64,000 bases of DNA from CAVSMC01 sp963798655. Lineage in GTDB: Bacteria > Pseudomonadota > Gammaproteobacteria > Burkholderiales > Casimicrobiaceae. Below are positions 8,119 to 16,303 of this stretch, one piece after another; positions within the stretch are counted from its first letter, which is position 1, and every line of letters starts with the position of its first letter. Where the stretch lies: contig CAWCUH010000003.1 of assembly GCA_963798655.1 (NCBI GenBank), forward strand, positions 500,803 through 564,802. The letters run 5' to 3'. The notes beneath the pieces are model-generated. The model saw only the letters and a program-made list of their open reading frames with translations, made no database searches and was not told the DNA's origin. The position numbers and the translations under genes were made by a program.

Positions 8119-9300
8119 ATGAGCCGTTTCATTCGCGTCGCCCGGCTGCTGCTCGTTGCCGGTGTCTCGTTCGCCGCTTGCGCGGCGGGCGCGCAGAACG
8201 TTGTGAAGATCGGCGTTCTCGCCGAATTCTCGGGACCGTTCGCAGACTATGGAACGCAGATCCTGAACGGCATGAAGACGTACCTGAAGATGCACGGCGA
8301 CACGTTCGGCGGCAAGAAGGTCGACCTCGTCATCCGCGACACGACCGGCGCGCAGCCGGATCTCGCGAAGCGCCTCGCGCAGGAGCTGATTACGCGCGAC
8401 AAGGTCGATCTGCTCGCCGGCTTCGGGTTGACGCCGAACGCGCTCGCCGTCGCGCCGCTGATGACGGAGGCGAAGAAGCCGATGGTCATCATGAACGCCG
8501 CGACGTCGATCATCACGACGAAGTCGCCGTACGTCGTCCGTGTGTCGCACACGCTGCCGCAGGACACGCAGCCGATCGCGCTATGGGCGGCGAAGAACGG
8601 CATCAAGCGCGTGTTCACGCTCGTCGCCGACTACGGGCCCGGCGTCGATGCCGAGACGCAGTTCGTCAAGTCGTTCAAGGGGGCCGGCGGCACGATCGTC
8701 GACAGCGTGCGTACGCCGCTGCAGAACCCGGACTTCGCGCCGTTCCTGCAGCGGATCAAGGACGAGAAGCCCGACGCGGTCTTCGTGTTCCTGCCGCCGG
8801 GCAGCCAGACGATCGCGTTCATCAAGGGCTACGACGAGCGCGGACTGAAGCAGGCCGGCGTGAGGATCATCGCCACCGGCGACCTGACCGACGACGGCGT
8901 GCTGCCTGCGATGGGCGACCCGACGATCGGGCTCATCACGAGCTTTCACTATTCCGCCGCGCACGACTCGCCGGAGAACAAGGCATTCCTCAAGGCGTAC
9001 GTCGAGACGAACGGCACGAAGCTGCATCCGAATTTCATGGCGTGCGCCGGCTACGACGGCATGGCGGCGATCGCCGAGGCGCTGAAGAAGACGAACGGCT
9101 CGACCGACGCCGACGCGTTCGTCGCCGCGCTGAAGGGCATGAAGCTCACGAGCCCGCGCGGGCCGATCATGATCGATCCGCAAACGCGCGACATCGTGCA
9201 GACCGTGTACATCCGCCGCGTCGAGAAGGTCAACGGCACGCTGCAGAACGTCGAGTTCGACAAGTTTCCCGATCAGAAGGACCCGGGCAAGCAGGGGTAG
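8119..9300 (+). CDS. ABC transporter periplasmic binding protein (Peripla_BP_6), orphan
   Basis: A 393-residue exported solute-binding protein. The signal peptide (about 1-26, ending ACAAGA) is followed by VVKIGVLAEFSGPFADYG, the start of branched-chain amino acid-type type I binding proteins. It is clearly paralogous to the binding protein at 14034-15218: both share TDYGPG/ADYGPG, FAPFLQR-like and SFHYSAAHDSPENKA blocks and the same C-terminal MSPRGP/TSPRGP region. No permease or ATPase genes follow, so it may feed the importer at 10617-13988. AGGGAG precedes the ATG and a TATACT box lies at 8075-8080. Likely ligand: an aromatic carboxylate (inference from neighbours). Confidence 0.88.
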   Translation: MSRFIRVARLLLVAGVSFAACAAGAQNVVKIGVLAEFSGPFADYGTQILNGMKTYLKMHGDTFGGKKVDLVIRDTTGAQPDLAKRLAQELITRDKVDLLAGFGLTPNALAVAPLMTEAKKPMVIMNAATSIITTKSPYVVRVSHTLPQDTQPIALWAAKNGIKRVFTLVADYGPGVDAETQFVKSFKGAGGTIVDSVRTPLQNPDFAPFLQRIKDEKPDAVFVFLPPGSQTIAFIKGYDERGLKQAGVRIIATGDLTDDGVLPAMGDPTIGLITSFHYSAAHDSPENKAFLKAYVETNGTKLHPNFMACAGYDGMAAIAEALKKTNGSTDADAFVAALKGMKLTSPRGPIMIDPQTRDIVQTVYIRRVEKVNGTLQNVEFDKFPDQKDPGKQG

Positions 9301-9308
9301 GGCCCGCG

Positions 9309-9915
9309 ATGGACGCGACGATGCTCGAGCGGCTTCGCATTCGCGAGGTCGTCGAGAACTGGGCCGTGTGGCGCGACGCCGGCGACTGGCATCGCTTTGC
9401 GAGCGTCTGGCACGACGACGGCCGCATGATGGCGACGTGGTTCCAGGGCTCCGCGCAACGCTTCATCGAAGTGAGCCGCGAGGGCTTCGACAAAGGGCGT
9501 GCGCATCCTGCACTTCCTCGGCGGCTCGTCGATCGACGTCGCGGGCGATCGTGCCATCGCGCAGACGAAGATGACGATCTCGCAGCGCGCCGCTATCGAC
9601 GGCGTCGCCTGCGACGTCGTCTGCACCGGCCGCTTCTACGACTTCTTCGAGAAGCGCGCCGACGTCTGGGCGATCGTGCTGCGCCAGCCGATCTACGAAA
9701 AGGACCGGCTCGACCCGGTCGATCCGGCGGCGAAACTCGCGCTCGATCGCGACGTGCTCGAGCAGTTTAGCGAGGGCTACCGGCACCTCGCGTACCTGCA
9801 GACGAAGATCGGCTTCACGGTGAAGCGCGACATGCCGACGCTCAAGGGCCCCGAAGTCGAGCGCCTCTACGCGCGCGGCGCGGCGTGGCTTCGCGGCGAA
9901 GCGCTGACTGCGTGA
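9309..9915 (+). pseudogene. SnoaL/NTF2-like protein, interrupted by a frameshift
   Basis: Starts at ATG 9309, eight bases after the binding-protein stop. The first 62 codons (LRIREVVENWAVWRDAGDW, then WHDDGRMMATW) have the alpha-helical start of a SnoaL-like cone fold. After GGG at 9495-9497 the reading must shift by one base to continue as ILHFLGGSSIDVAGDRA and run on through RFYDFFEKRADVWAIVLRQ to the stop at 9915. Deleting one G from the triplet restores a single ~201-codon frame, so a homopolymer sequencing error is a likely cause. Members of this fold include small-molecule hydratases, isomerases and ring-hydroxylase small subunits; the function here is unknown. Confidence 0.65.
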
Positions 9916-9922
9916 GCCGAAC

Positions 9923-9990
9923 GGCGGACGAATCCCGGCCCCCGCCGCCCTTATGCCGATGCGGGCTTCGGGGGCCGGGATTCGTCCGCC
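9923..9990. terminator. Large perfect inverted repeat between convergent genes (probable bidirectional terminator)
   Basis: A 22-base left arm (9923-9944, starting GGCGGACGAATCCCGG) pairs perfectly with the right arm at 9969-9990, around a 24-base loop. It fills the gap between the SnoaL-like gene (stop 9915) and the convergent hemerythrin gene (stop 10007). There is no long T-run, so termination may be hairpin-only or Rho-assisted. The arm length is unusual for a simple terminator. Confidence 0.65.
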
Positions 9991-10006
9991 ATGCGCGCGC
10001 GAGGCG

Positions 10007-10597
10007 CTAACGGCGCCTGCTGATATCCGGCCCGACGCCGATCGGCGGCGGCGCAAGGCTCACGATGCGGCGGAAGAGCTCGCGCATCTCGCGCGTCGAA
10101 TCGACACCGACCAGCGGGTCGTCGTTCGACGCGAATGCGGCGTCGATCGGCGCCCAATCCTGCGCCGTCAACGACTGTTCCGCGGCCGGCAGCACCTGCT
10201 GCTCCTCGGTCGTCATGTGCTTCCAGTGGAAATCGATGTAGCGCGCGAGCGCCGATGCAAACTCGGATTGCCCGGGCGCGCCGCTCGCGCGGAAATCGTC
10301 GAGCGCGCGCGCAAGCTCGACGATCGCGTCGCGGCCCGCCGCGTGCTCGCGCTCGAGCACGTCGATCACCGGCACGATGTCCGGGCGGCGCTGGCGCAGC
10401 GCCGGGAACAGGTAGCCGTCTTCCTTCGGATGATGGAGCCGCTCTGGGAATGCCTCGATGTAGCGAAGCATCGCCTCCATCAGCGTGAAGTCGGGCATCA
10501 TGCGGCCGCTGCCGACTTCGTCGACGACGTAGCGCAGCCCTTCGAGCACCGCCGCGATGGACCGGTGCTCGTCGCGGATGATCGCAAGTGCCTTCAT
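10007..10597 (-). CDS. Hemerythrin HHE domain protein
   Basis: A 196-residue helical protein with a hemerythrin-like di-iron pattern: H in IIRDEHRSIAAVLEG (helix 1), H-x-x-x-E/D type HHPKEDGYLFP (helix 2), EREHAAGRDAI (helix 3) and FHWKHMTTEEQQVLP (helix 4). Such proteins bind oxygen or nitric oxide or act in iron and redox stress. Residues after about 150 form an extra tail. It is the last gene of the minus-strand aromatic operon, 19 bases after the ABC ATPase stop. Start ATG 10597 puts the first ligand at about residue 11; upstream in-frame codons look non-coding. Confidence 0.85.
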   Translation of the reverse strand: MKALAIIRDEHRSIAAVLEGLRYVVDEVGSGRMMPDFTLMEAMLRYIEAFPERLHHPKEDGYLFPALRQRRPDIVPVIDVLEREHAAGRDAIVELARALDDFRASGAPGQSEFASALARYIDFHWKHMTTEEQQVLPAAEQSLTAQDWAPIDAAFASNDDPLVGVDSTREMRELFRRIVSLAPPPIGVGPDISRRR

Positions 10598-10616
10598 CGC
10601 TCGTCCTCTTTGAACT

Positions 10617-11345
10617 CTAGGCGGAGACGGCCACCAGTCGGTGCAGCAACTCGGGATCGCGCGACAGCGTCGCGCTGTCCGAGCGATGGACGATGCGGCC
10701 ACGGTCGAGCACCAGCGCGCTCTTCGTGAGCGACAGCGCGAGCCGCGCGTGCTGCTCGACGACGATGACCGCCATGCCGCCGTCGGACACGAGCTCGTCG
10801 ATCACGCCCATCAGCTCCTGCACGATGATCGGCGCGAGCCCTTCCATCGGCTCGTCGAGCAGCAACAGCCTCGGATTGACCATCAGCGCGCGTGCGATCG
10901 CGAGCATCTGCTGCTCGCCGCCGGAGAGCTGGTTGCCGAAGTTCGTTCGTCGCTCCTCGAGTCGCGGGAACAGCTTGTACAGCCTCTCGAGCGTCCAGCG
11001 GGGCGCCGCCGAGCCGGCCGCCGGTTCCGAGCGGCCGACCGACGTCAGGTGCTCGTCGACGGTGAGCGACGGCCACATGAAGCGCTCCTGCGGTACCCAG
11101 CCGATGCCCGCGTGCGCGCGGCGGTGCGTCGGCAGCGCGGCGAGATTGCCGCCGCGCCAGCGCATCGTGCCGGCGCGAAGGCGCGTCAAGCCCATCAGCG
11201 TGACGAGCAGCGTCGTCTTGCCGACGCCGTTGCGCCCGAGCAGAGCGAGGCTGTCGCCTTCGTCGAGCGCCAACGATACGTCCTCGAGAACGATCGAATC
11301 GCCGTAGCCCGCGGTGACGGCGTCGACGGCGAGCAGCTCAGCCAT
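10617..11345 (-). CDS. ABC transporter ATP-binding protein, LivF type
   Basis: A 242-residue ATPase subunit of a branched-chain amino acid-type (HAAT) importer. Walker A is LLGRNGVGKTTL (about 35-46), the ABC signature is QLSGGEQQMLAIARALM and Walker B is RLLLLDEPMEGLAP, the LivF form. The start overlaps the LivG-type gene by eight bases, showing translational coupling. With 11338-13988 and the binding protein 14034-15218 it makes a complete importer embedded in the protocatechuate operon, so the cargo is probably an aromatic acid and not an amino acid (inference). Confidence 0.9.
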   Translation of the reverse strand: MAELLAVDAVTAGYGDSIVLEDVSLALDEGDSLALLGRNGVGKTTLLVTLMGLTRLRAGTMRWRGGNLAALPTHRRAHAGIGWVPQERFMWPSLTVDEHLTSVGRSEPAAGSAAPRWTLERLYKLFPRLEERRTNFGNQLSGGEQQMLAIARALMVNPRLLLLDEPMEGLAPIIVQELMGVIDELVSDGGMAVIVVEQHARLALSLTKSALVLDRGRIVHRSDSATLSRDPELLHRLVAVSA

Positions 11346-12096
11346 GCTGCGCCTCGCCGAGATAAACCTCCTTCACCCGCTTGTCGGCGGCGATCTCGGT
11401 CGGCGTGCCTTCGGTGAGCACCTTGCCGCCGACGAGCACCGTGATGCGCTCTGCGAAGCGGAACACGAGCTCCATGTCGTGCTCGATGAACACGATCGTC
11501 ACGTCGCGCGGCAGCGCTGCGATGACGCCGAACAGCTCGGCGCTCTCGGCCGACGGAATGCCGGCCGCCGGCTCGTCGAGCAGCAGGATCGACGGCTGCG
11601 TCGCGAGCGCGAGCGCGATCTCGACCAGCCGCTGGCGGCCGTACGGCAGGTTGCGCGTCAGCGTGTCGGCGTCGTCGGCGAGGCGCAGCGTGTCGAGCAA
11701 CGCGATCGCCTCGTCGATTGCGCGCGTCTGTGCGGCCACCGTCTTGTGCCAGACGCCCGCGAGATGCTGCCGCTCGCAGATCGCGAGCACCACCGACTCG
11801 ACAACGCTCAAGCCGGCGAACAGCGTGTTGATCTGGAACGTGCGCGTCATGCCGCGCTTCACCCGCTCGTGCTGCGCGAGGTCGGTGATCCGCTCGTCGC
11901 CGAGGAACACGTCGCCTTCGCTCGGCCGCAGAACGCCGGTCAGCAGGTTGATGAACGTCGTCTTGCCCGCGCCGTTGGGGCCGATCAACGCGTGCCGTGC
12001 GCCCGGCGCGAACGTGAGCGTCACGTCGCTGTTCGCCTTGAACGCGCCGAACGTCTTGCCGAGCGACTGCGTGCGCAGGGCCGCACGTGCGCTCAT
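11338..12096 (-). CDS. ABC transporter ATP-binding protein, LivG type
   Basis: A 252-residue ATPase partner of the LivF-type subunit. Walker A is LIGPNGAGKTTFINLLTG, the signature region is the LivG form LPYGRQRLVEIALALA, and Walker B is ILLLDEPAAGIPSAES. The C-terminus ends KEVYLGEAQHG, as in LivG proteins. ATG 12096 overlaps the LivM-type stop by four bases (ATGA). A longer open frame upstream in the same phase is antisense-like and has no family similarity, so it is not used. Confidence 0.9.
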   Translation of the reverse strand: MSARAALRTQSLGKTFGAFKANSDVTLTFAPGARHALIGPNGAGKTTFINLLTGVLRPSEGDVFLGDERITDLAQHERVKRGMTRTFQINTLFAGLSVVESVVLAICERQHLAGVWHKTVAAQTRAIDEAIALLDTLRLADDADTLTRNLPYGRQRLVEIALALATQPSILLLDEPAAGIPSAESAELFGVIAALPRDVTIVFIEHDMELVFRFAERITVLVGGKVLTEGTPTEIAADKRVKEVYLGEAQHG

Positions 12097-13112
12097 CGCC
12101 TGCCTCGAAGCCGCGCATCGAGCATTTCGGCGCCCCCGAGGATGCCGCCGCGCGCGAACAGCACGATGACGATCAGCAGGATGCCGAGCCAAAGCTGCCA
12201 GTACACCGGGTTGATGCCGGAGAGGTAATCCTGCGCGATCATGAATACCGCCGCGCCGACGAGGCCGCCGTAAAGCCGTCCCGTGCCGCCCAGCACGAGC
12301 ATGATCATCAGCTCGGCCGATCGGGGGAACCCCAGCGAGTCGAGCCCCACGAATTGCGTCGTCTGCGCGAGCAGCGCGCCCGCGACGCCGGCCATCGCCG
12401 CGCTGACGGTGAAGATGCGGCGAAGCCGCGCGGCGACCGGAGCGCCGATCGCGGGCATCCGCCGGACGTTCTCGCGGATGCCGCGCAAGCTCAAGCCGAA
12501 CGGCGAATGCACGAGGCGGCGCGCGACGACGAACAGCGCGAACACGACGACGAGCGAGTAGACGTAGGCGGTGCGCCCGGCGATGTCGAACCTGAACAGG
12601 CCAAGCACTTTCCACATCGTCACGCCCGAAAGGCCGTCGACGCCGCCCGTTACGAACGAGGCCTTGTTCGCCGCTTCCCACAGCATCAGGCCGATGCCGA
12701 GCGTGACCATCAGCCGCGTGAGATCGCTGCCGCGGACGACGAGGAAGCTCGCGAGGTAGCCGGCGATCGCCGCGACGATGCCGGCGGCCACGAGCCCGCT
12801 CACCGGCTCGCCCCAGCCGTGCACGGCGAGCAAACCGGCCGTGTACGCACCGACGCCGAAGAACGCGGCGTGGCCGAGCGAGACGATGCCGGCGTATCCG
12901 AGGATCAGGTCGAGCGTGACGGCGAAGAGGCCCGCGATCAGGATCTGGCTGCCGAGCACGAGGTAGTTCTGCAGCGCGAAGAACGCGACGACCGGCACCA
13001 GCCAGAAGACGACCTCGAGCGCGCGCCAGCGATCGTTCGGCAGGCGGAGCGCACGCGGCACGGCGGTGCCCTGCGCAGCGGGCGGCAAAGCGCGAACGGT
13101 CGCGTCGTGCAT
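12093..13112 (-). CDS. ABC transporter permease, LivM type
   Basis: A 339-residue inner-membrane permease of the HAAT family with about nine hydrophobic segments. FALQNYLVLGSQILIAGLFA starts the first core helices and GYAGIVSLGHAAFFGVGAY is the family signature in which the conserved histidine lies. The EAA-like coupling loop is RGIRENVRRMPAIGAP. The N-terminus has a charged cytoplasmic stretch of about 30 residues. It follows the LivH-type gene after nine bases and overlaps the LivG-type gene by four. Confidence 0.88.
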   Translation of the reverse strand: MHDATVRALPPAAQGTAVPRALRLPNDRWRALEVVFWLVPVVAFFALQNYLVLGSQILIAGLFAVTLDLILGYAGIVSLGHAAFFGVGAYTAGLLAVHGWGEPVSGLVAAGIVAAIAGYLASFLVVRGSDLTRLMVTLGIGLMLWEAANKASFVTGGVDGLSGVTMWKVLGLFRFDIAGRTAYVYSLVVVFALFVVARRLVHSPFGLSLRGIRENVRRMPAIGAPVAARLRRIFTVSAAMAGVAGALLAQTTQFVGLDSLGFPRSAELMIMLVLGGTGRLYGGLVGAAVFMIAQDYLSGINPVYWQLWLGILLIVIVLFARGGILGGAEMLDARLRGRR

Positions 13113-13121
13113 CCGCGCCCG

Positions 13122-13988
13122 CTACACGCGCCGGCCGTACAGGCCGTGAGGAAAGACGATCAGCAACGCGATCATCAGCACGTAGATGATGAACGCGCCG
13201 ACCTGCGGCACGTAGTACTTGCCGGTCACGTCGAAGATGCCGAGGATCATCGCCGCGATGATCGCTCCCTTGATCGTGCCGGCGCCGCCGACGGCGACGA
13301 CGAGCAGGAAATACACCATGTACTTGAGCGGGAACGTCGGGTCGAGGCCGAGCACGTCGATGCCGAGTCCGCCGCCGAGGCCGGCGAGGCCCGATCCGAG
13401 CGCGAACGCGACGGCGAACACGCGGTTGACGTTGATGCCGAGGCCGGCGGCCGCCACCGCGTTGTCGACCGATGCGCGAACCTGCGCGCCGAAGCGCGTG
13501 TGCTCGAGCAGGTAGCCGAGCGCGAGCGCGAGCGCGATCACCACCGCGATCAGGAAGATGCGGTATGTGCCGAGGTCGATGCCGGCGACGTGCACCTGCC
13601 CGCGGAGGAAGTCGGGAAGATTCACCGGCTGCTGCGACGGGCCGAAATAGTACGTCGCGATCGCGATGGAGATGAATACGAGCCCGATCGAGAAGAGCAC
13701 CTGGTCGAGGTGACTCGCCTTGTACAGCCGCTGGTAGAGCGTGCGCTCGAGCACGACGCCGACGAGCGCGCTCGCGACGAACGCGATCGGCAGCGTCGCG
13801 AGGAACGGCACGCCGAGCCGCGTCATCGCGACGACGCAGACGTAGCCGCCGAGCATCGCGAACGCGCCGTGCGCGAGGTTGATGAAGTTCATCAGCCCCA
13901 TGGTGACGCCGAGGCCGATGCTGATCAGGAACAGCAGGCTGCCGTACGCGATGCCGTCGAACAGCACGCCGACGAAGTTCGCGACCAT
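13122..13988 (-). CDS. ABC transporter permease, LivH type
   Basis: A 288-residue permease with about eight membrane segments. It contains GVTMGLMNFINLAHGAFAM, the LivH signature, and a coupling loop with GAQVRASVDNAVAAAGLGIN. It pairs with the LivM-type permease to form the channel of the importer. It lies 45 bases downstream of the binding-protein gene in the same direction, giving the order SBP-H-M-G-F, usual for this transporter class. Confidence 0.88.
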   Translation of the reverse strand: MVANFVGVLFDGIAYGSLLFLISIGLGVTMGLMNFINLAHGAFAMLGGYVCVVAMTRLGVPFLATLPIAFVASALVGVVLERTLYQRLYKASHLDQVLFSIGLVFISIAIATYYFGPSQQPVNLPDFLRGQVHVAGIDLGTYRIFLIAVVIALALALGYLLEHTRFGAQVRASVDNAVAAAGLGINVNRVFAVAFALGSGLAGLGGGLGIDVLGLDPTFPLKYMVYFLLVVAVGGAGTIKGAIIAAMILGIFDVTGKYYVPQVGAFIIYVLMIALLIVFPHGLYGRRV

Positions 13989-14033
13989 CGGGCCGTTCGC
14001 CCGCTTTCTTTGATGCGCTGGCCGATACGGCCG

Positions 14034-15218
14034 CTAGACGCCGGGATCCTTGACGTTGTCGAACTTCTCGAACTCGATGCTCCACGGCTGGCCGTTCACC
14101 ATCTCGACCTTGCGGATGTAGACGTTCTGGATCGGGTCGCGCGTCGCCGGATCGATCATCATCGGGCCGCGCGGGCTCATCCACTTCATGCCCTTCATGG
14201 CGTCGATCAGCTTGTCGCCGGTGGGCTCGCCGCTGGTCTTCTTCACCGCCTCGTAGATCGCATGCATGCCGTCATAGCCGCCCAGCGAGTGGAAGTTCGG
14301 ACGCATGCCGTTGTTCGCCTTCATGAAATCGGCGACGTACGCCTTGTTCTCCGGCGAATCGTGCGCGGCCGAGTAATGGAACGATGTGACGACGCCGACC
14401 GCCACCGCGCCCATGCTCGGCAGCAGATCGTCGTCGACGACGTCGCCGGTGCCGATCAACTGGATGCCGGCCTGCTTCAATCCTCGGTCGCTGAACTGCT
14501 TCATGACGCCCGCGCCCTCGCCGGAGGGCACGAAGACGAACAGCGCATCGGGTTTCGCATCCTTCGCGCGCTGCAGGAAAGGCGCGTAGTCGGGATTGCG
14601 CAGCGGTACGCGCACCGACTCGATCACCTTGCCGCCGCCTTCGGTGAAGCGCTTGATGAACGTCTTCTCGGCGTCGAGTCCCGGGCCGTAGTCGGTGACC
14701 AGCGTCACGGCGCTCTTGATGTTGTTCTTCGCGGCCCAGTCGGCGATCGGACCCGTCACCTGCGGCAGCGTGAAGCCGGTGCGCACGATGTACGGCGACT
14801 TGCTGGTGATGATCGACGTGGCCGCGGCCATCACGATCATCGGCGTCTTCGATTCGGTCGCGACCGGCGCTGCGGCGAGCGCGAGAGGCGTCAGGCCGAA
14901 GCCGGCGAGCACGTTCACCTTCTCCTGCACGACGAGCTCCTGCGCGATGCGCTTCGTCGTCTCCGGCGCGAGGCCGGTGTCGTCCTTGACGATCAGCTCG
15001 ATCTTGTGCCCGCCGACGGTGTCGCCGTTCTTCTGCATGTACAGCCGGCACGCGGCCTCGATCTGCTTTCCGGTCGACGCGAACGGTCCGGTGAGCGGCA
15101 GGATCAGACCGATCTTCAGCGGATCCGCCGCCATCGACGGCGACAGCCATCCCACGGCGAGCGCGGCGAGCGCGCCCTGCAGGAGCCGGCGTCGGGAAGC
15201 GAAGAAACGGTGCGGCAT
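14034..15218 (-). CDS. ABC transporter periplasmic binding protein (Peripla_BP_6) of the lig operon
   Basis: A 394-residue exported binding protein. The N-terminus MPHRFFASRRRLLQGALAAL has a twin-arginine-like RRR followed by a hydrophobic stretch and SMAADPLKIG, so export could be Sec or Tat. The mature part begins IGLILPLTGPFASTGKQ. It is the cognate receptor of the importer at 10617-13988 and a paralog of 8119-9300. GAGGAG is well placed before ATG 15218. Its position directly after ligJ, in one operon with the whole protocatechuate pathway, argues for protocatechuate or a related aromatic acid as ligand (inference). Confidence 0.9.
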   Translation of the reverse strand: MPHRFFASRRRLLQGALAALAVGWLSPSMAADPLKIGLILPLTGPFASTGKQIEAACRLYMQKNGDTVGGHKIELIVKDDTGLAPETTKRIAQELVVQEKVNVLAGFGLTPLALAAAPVATESKTPMIVMAAATSIITSKSPYIVRTGFTLPQVTGPIADWAAKNNIKSAVTLVTDYGPGLDAEKTFIKRFTEGGGKVIESVRVPLRNPDYAPFLQRAKDAKPDALFVFVPSGEGAGVMKQFSDRGLKQAGIQLIGTGDVVDDDLLPSMGAVAVGVVTSFHYSAAHDSPENKAYVADFMKANNGMRPNFHSLGGYDGMHAIYEAVKKTSGEPTGDKLIDAMKGMKWMSPRGPMMIDPATRDPIQNVYIRKVEMVNGQPWSIEFEKFDNVKDPGV

Positions 15219-15259
15219 GAAATTCTCCTCGGCGTGCGATCGTTGTCGTCGGAACCGCG

Positions 15260-16285
15260 TCATCCAACACGGGCGGGTTGGCGATTGTAGCGGGGAAACA
15301 CGCGCCGTGCGTTGTCCTCGAAGATCTTGCGCCGATCGGCAGCGGACAGCCATTCGACGCCGTCGACATAGCGGCGCGTGTCGTCGAAATGGTGGCCGGT
15401 GGCCGGATCGACGCTGCGCACCGCGCCGATCATCTCGGACGCGAACAGGATGTTGTCGATTGGCACGACCTCGAGCAGCAGATCGATGCCCGGCTTGTGG
15501 TAGACGCAGGTGTCGAAGAACACGTTGTCCGCCATCAGCTCGGCCGGCGACGGGCGCTTCATGTCCTGCGCGATGCCGCGGTAGCGTCCCCAGTGGTACG
15601 GCACGGCACCGCCGCCGTGCGGGATGATGAAGCGCAGCGTCGGAAAGTCGCGGAAGAGATCCGACGTCAGCAGCTGCATGAACGCCGTCGTGTCGGCGTT
15701 GATGTAGTGCGCGCCGGTCGTGTGGAAGCTCGCGTTGCACGACGTGCTGACGTGGACCATCGCCGGCACGTCGAGCTCGACCATCTTCTCGTACAGCGGA
15801 TACCACCATTTGTCGGTGAGCGGCGGCTCCTTCCAGTGGCCCCCGGACGGGTCGGGATTCAGGTTGCAGCCGACGAACCCGTATTCGCCCACGCAACGCT
15901 CGAGCTCGGGAATGCACGTTCCCGGCGGCACGCCGGGCGACTGCGGCAGTTGGCAGACGCCGACGAAGTTTTGCGGGAACAGCCTGCACACGCGATGCAC
16001 GAGGTCGTTGCAGATGCGCGACCATTCCGACGACACGCGGAAGTCGCCGACGTGGTGCGCCATGAAGCTCGCACGCGGCGAGAAGAACGTCACGTCGGTG
16101 CCGCGCTCGCGCTGCATCTTGAGCTGCGCGTTCTCGACGCTCGCACGGAGCTCGTCGTCGGAGATCGAGAGCTCCGCCGGCGACGGCCGCTGCGTGGCGT
16201 CGGCGATGCCCGCGATCTGGCGCTTGCGCCACGCCTCGAGCGCCGGCGGCGCCGTCGTGTAGTGTCCGTGGCAATCGATGATCAT
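15260..16285 (-). CDS. ligJ: 4-oxalomesaconate hydratase, amidohydrolase type
   Basis: A 341-residue amidohydrolase-fold enzyme that adds water to 4-oxalomesaconate to give 4-carboxy-4-hydroxy-2-oxoadipate in the protocatechuate 4,5-cleavage pathway. It begins MIIDCHGHYTTAPPALEAWR, closely matching LigJ-type enzymes, with the HxH metal pair in DCHGHY. Other metal ligands fit HVSTSCN and IIPHGGGAVPYH. Length equals LigJ (about 340). Eighteen bases separate it from the ligB stop. An ACMSD-like decarboxylase is the nearest alternative, but the operon makes the hydratase far more likely. Confidence 0.88.
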   Translation of the reverse strand: MIIDCHGHYTTAPPALEAWRKRQIAGIADATQRPSPAELSISDDELRASVENAQLKMQRERGTDVTFFSPRASFMAHHVGDFRVSSEWSRICNDLVHRVCRLFPQNFVGVCQLPQSPGVPPGTCIPELERCVGEYGFVGCNLNPDPSGGHWKEPPLTDKWWYPLYEKMVELDVPAMVHVSTSCNASFHTTGAHYINADTTAFMQLLTSDLFRDFPTLRFIIPHGGGAVPYHWGRYRGIAQDMKRPSPAELMADNVFFDTCVYHKPGIDLLLEVVPIDNILFASEMIGAVRSVDPATGHHFDDTRRYVDGVEWLSAADRRKIFEDNARRVFPRYNRQPARVG

Positions 16286-16303
16286 CGGAAGCTCGCGCCT
16301 GGG

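Noticed and set aside
12087..15290. A 1067-codon plus-strand open frame across the transporter genes
   Set aside because: It spans the opposite strand of four real genes (LivG, LivM, LivH types and the binding protein), so it cannot be a conserved coding unit.
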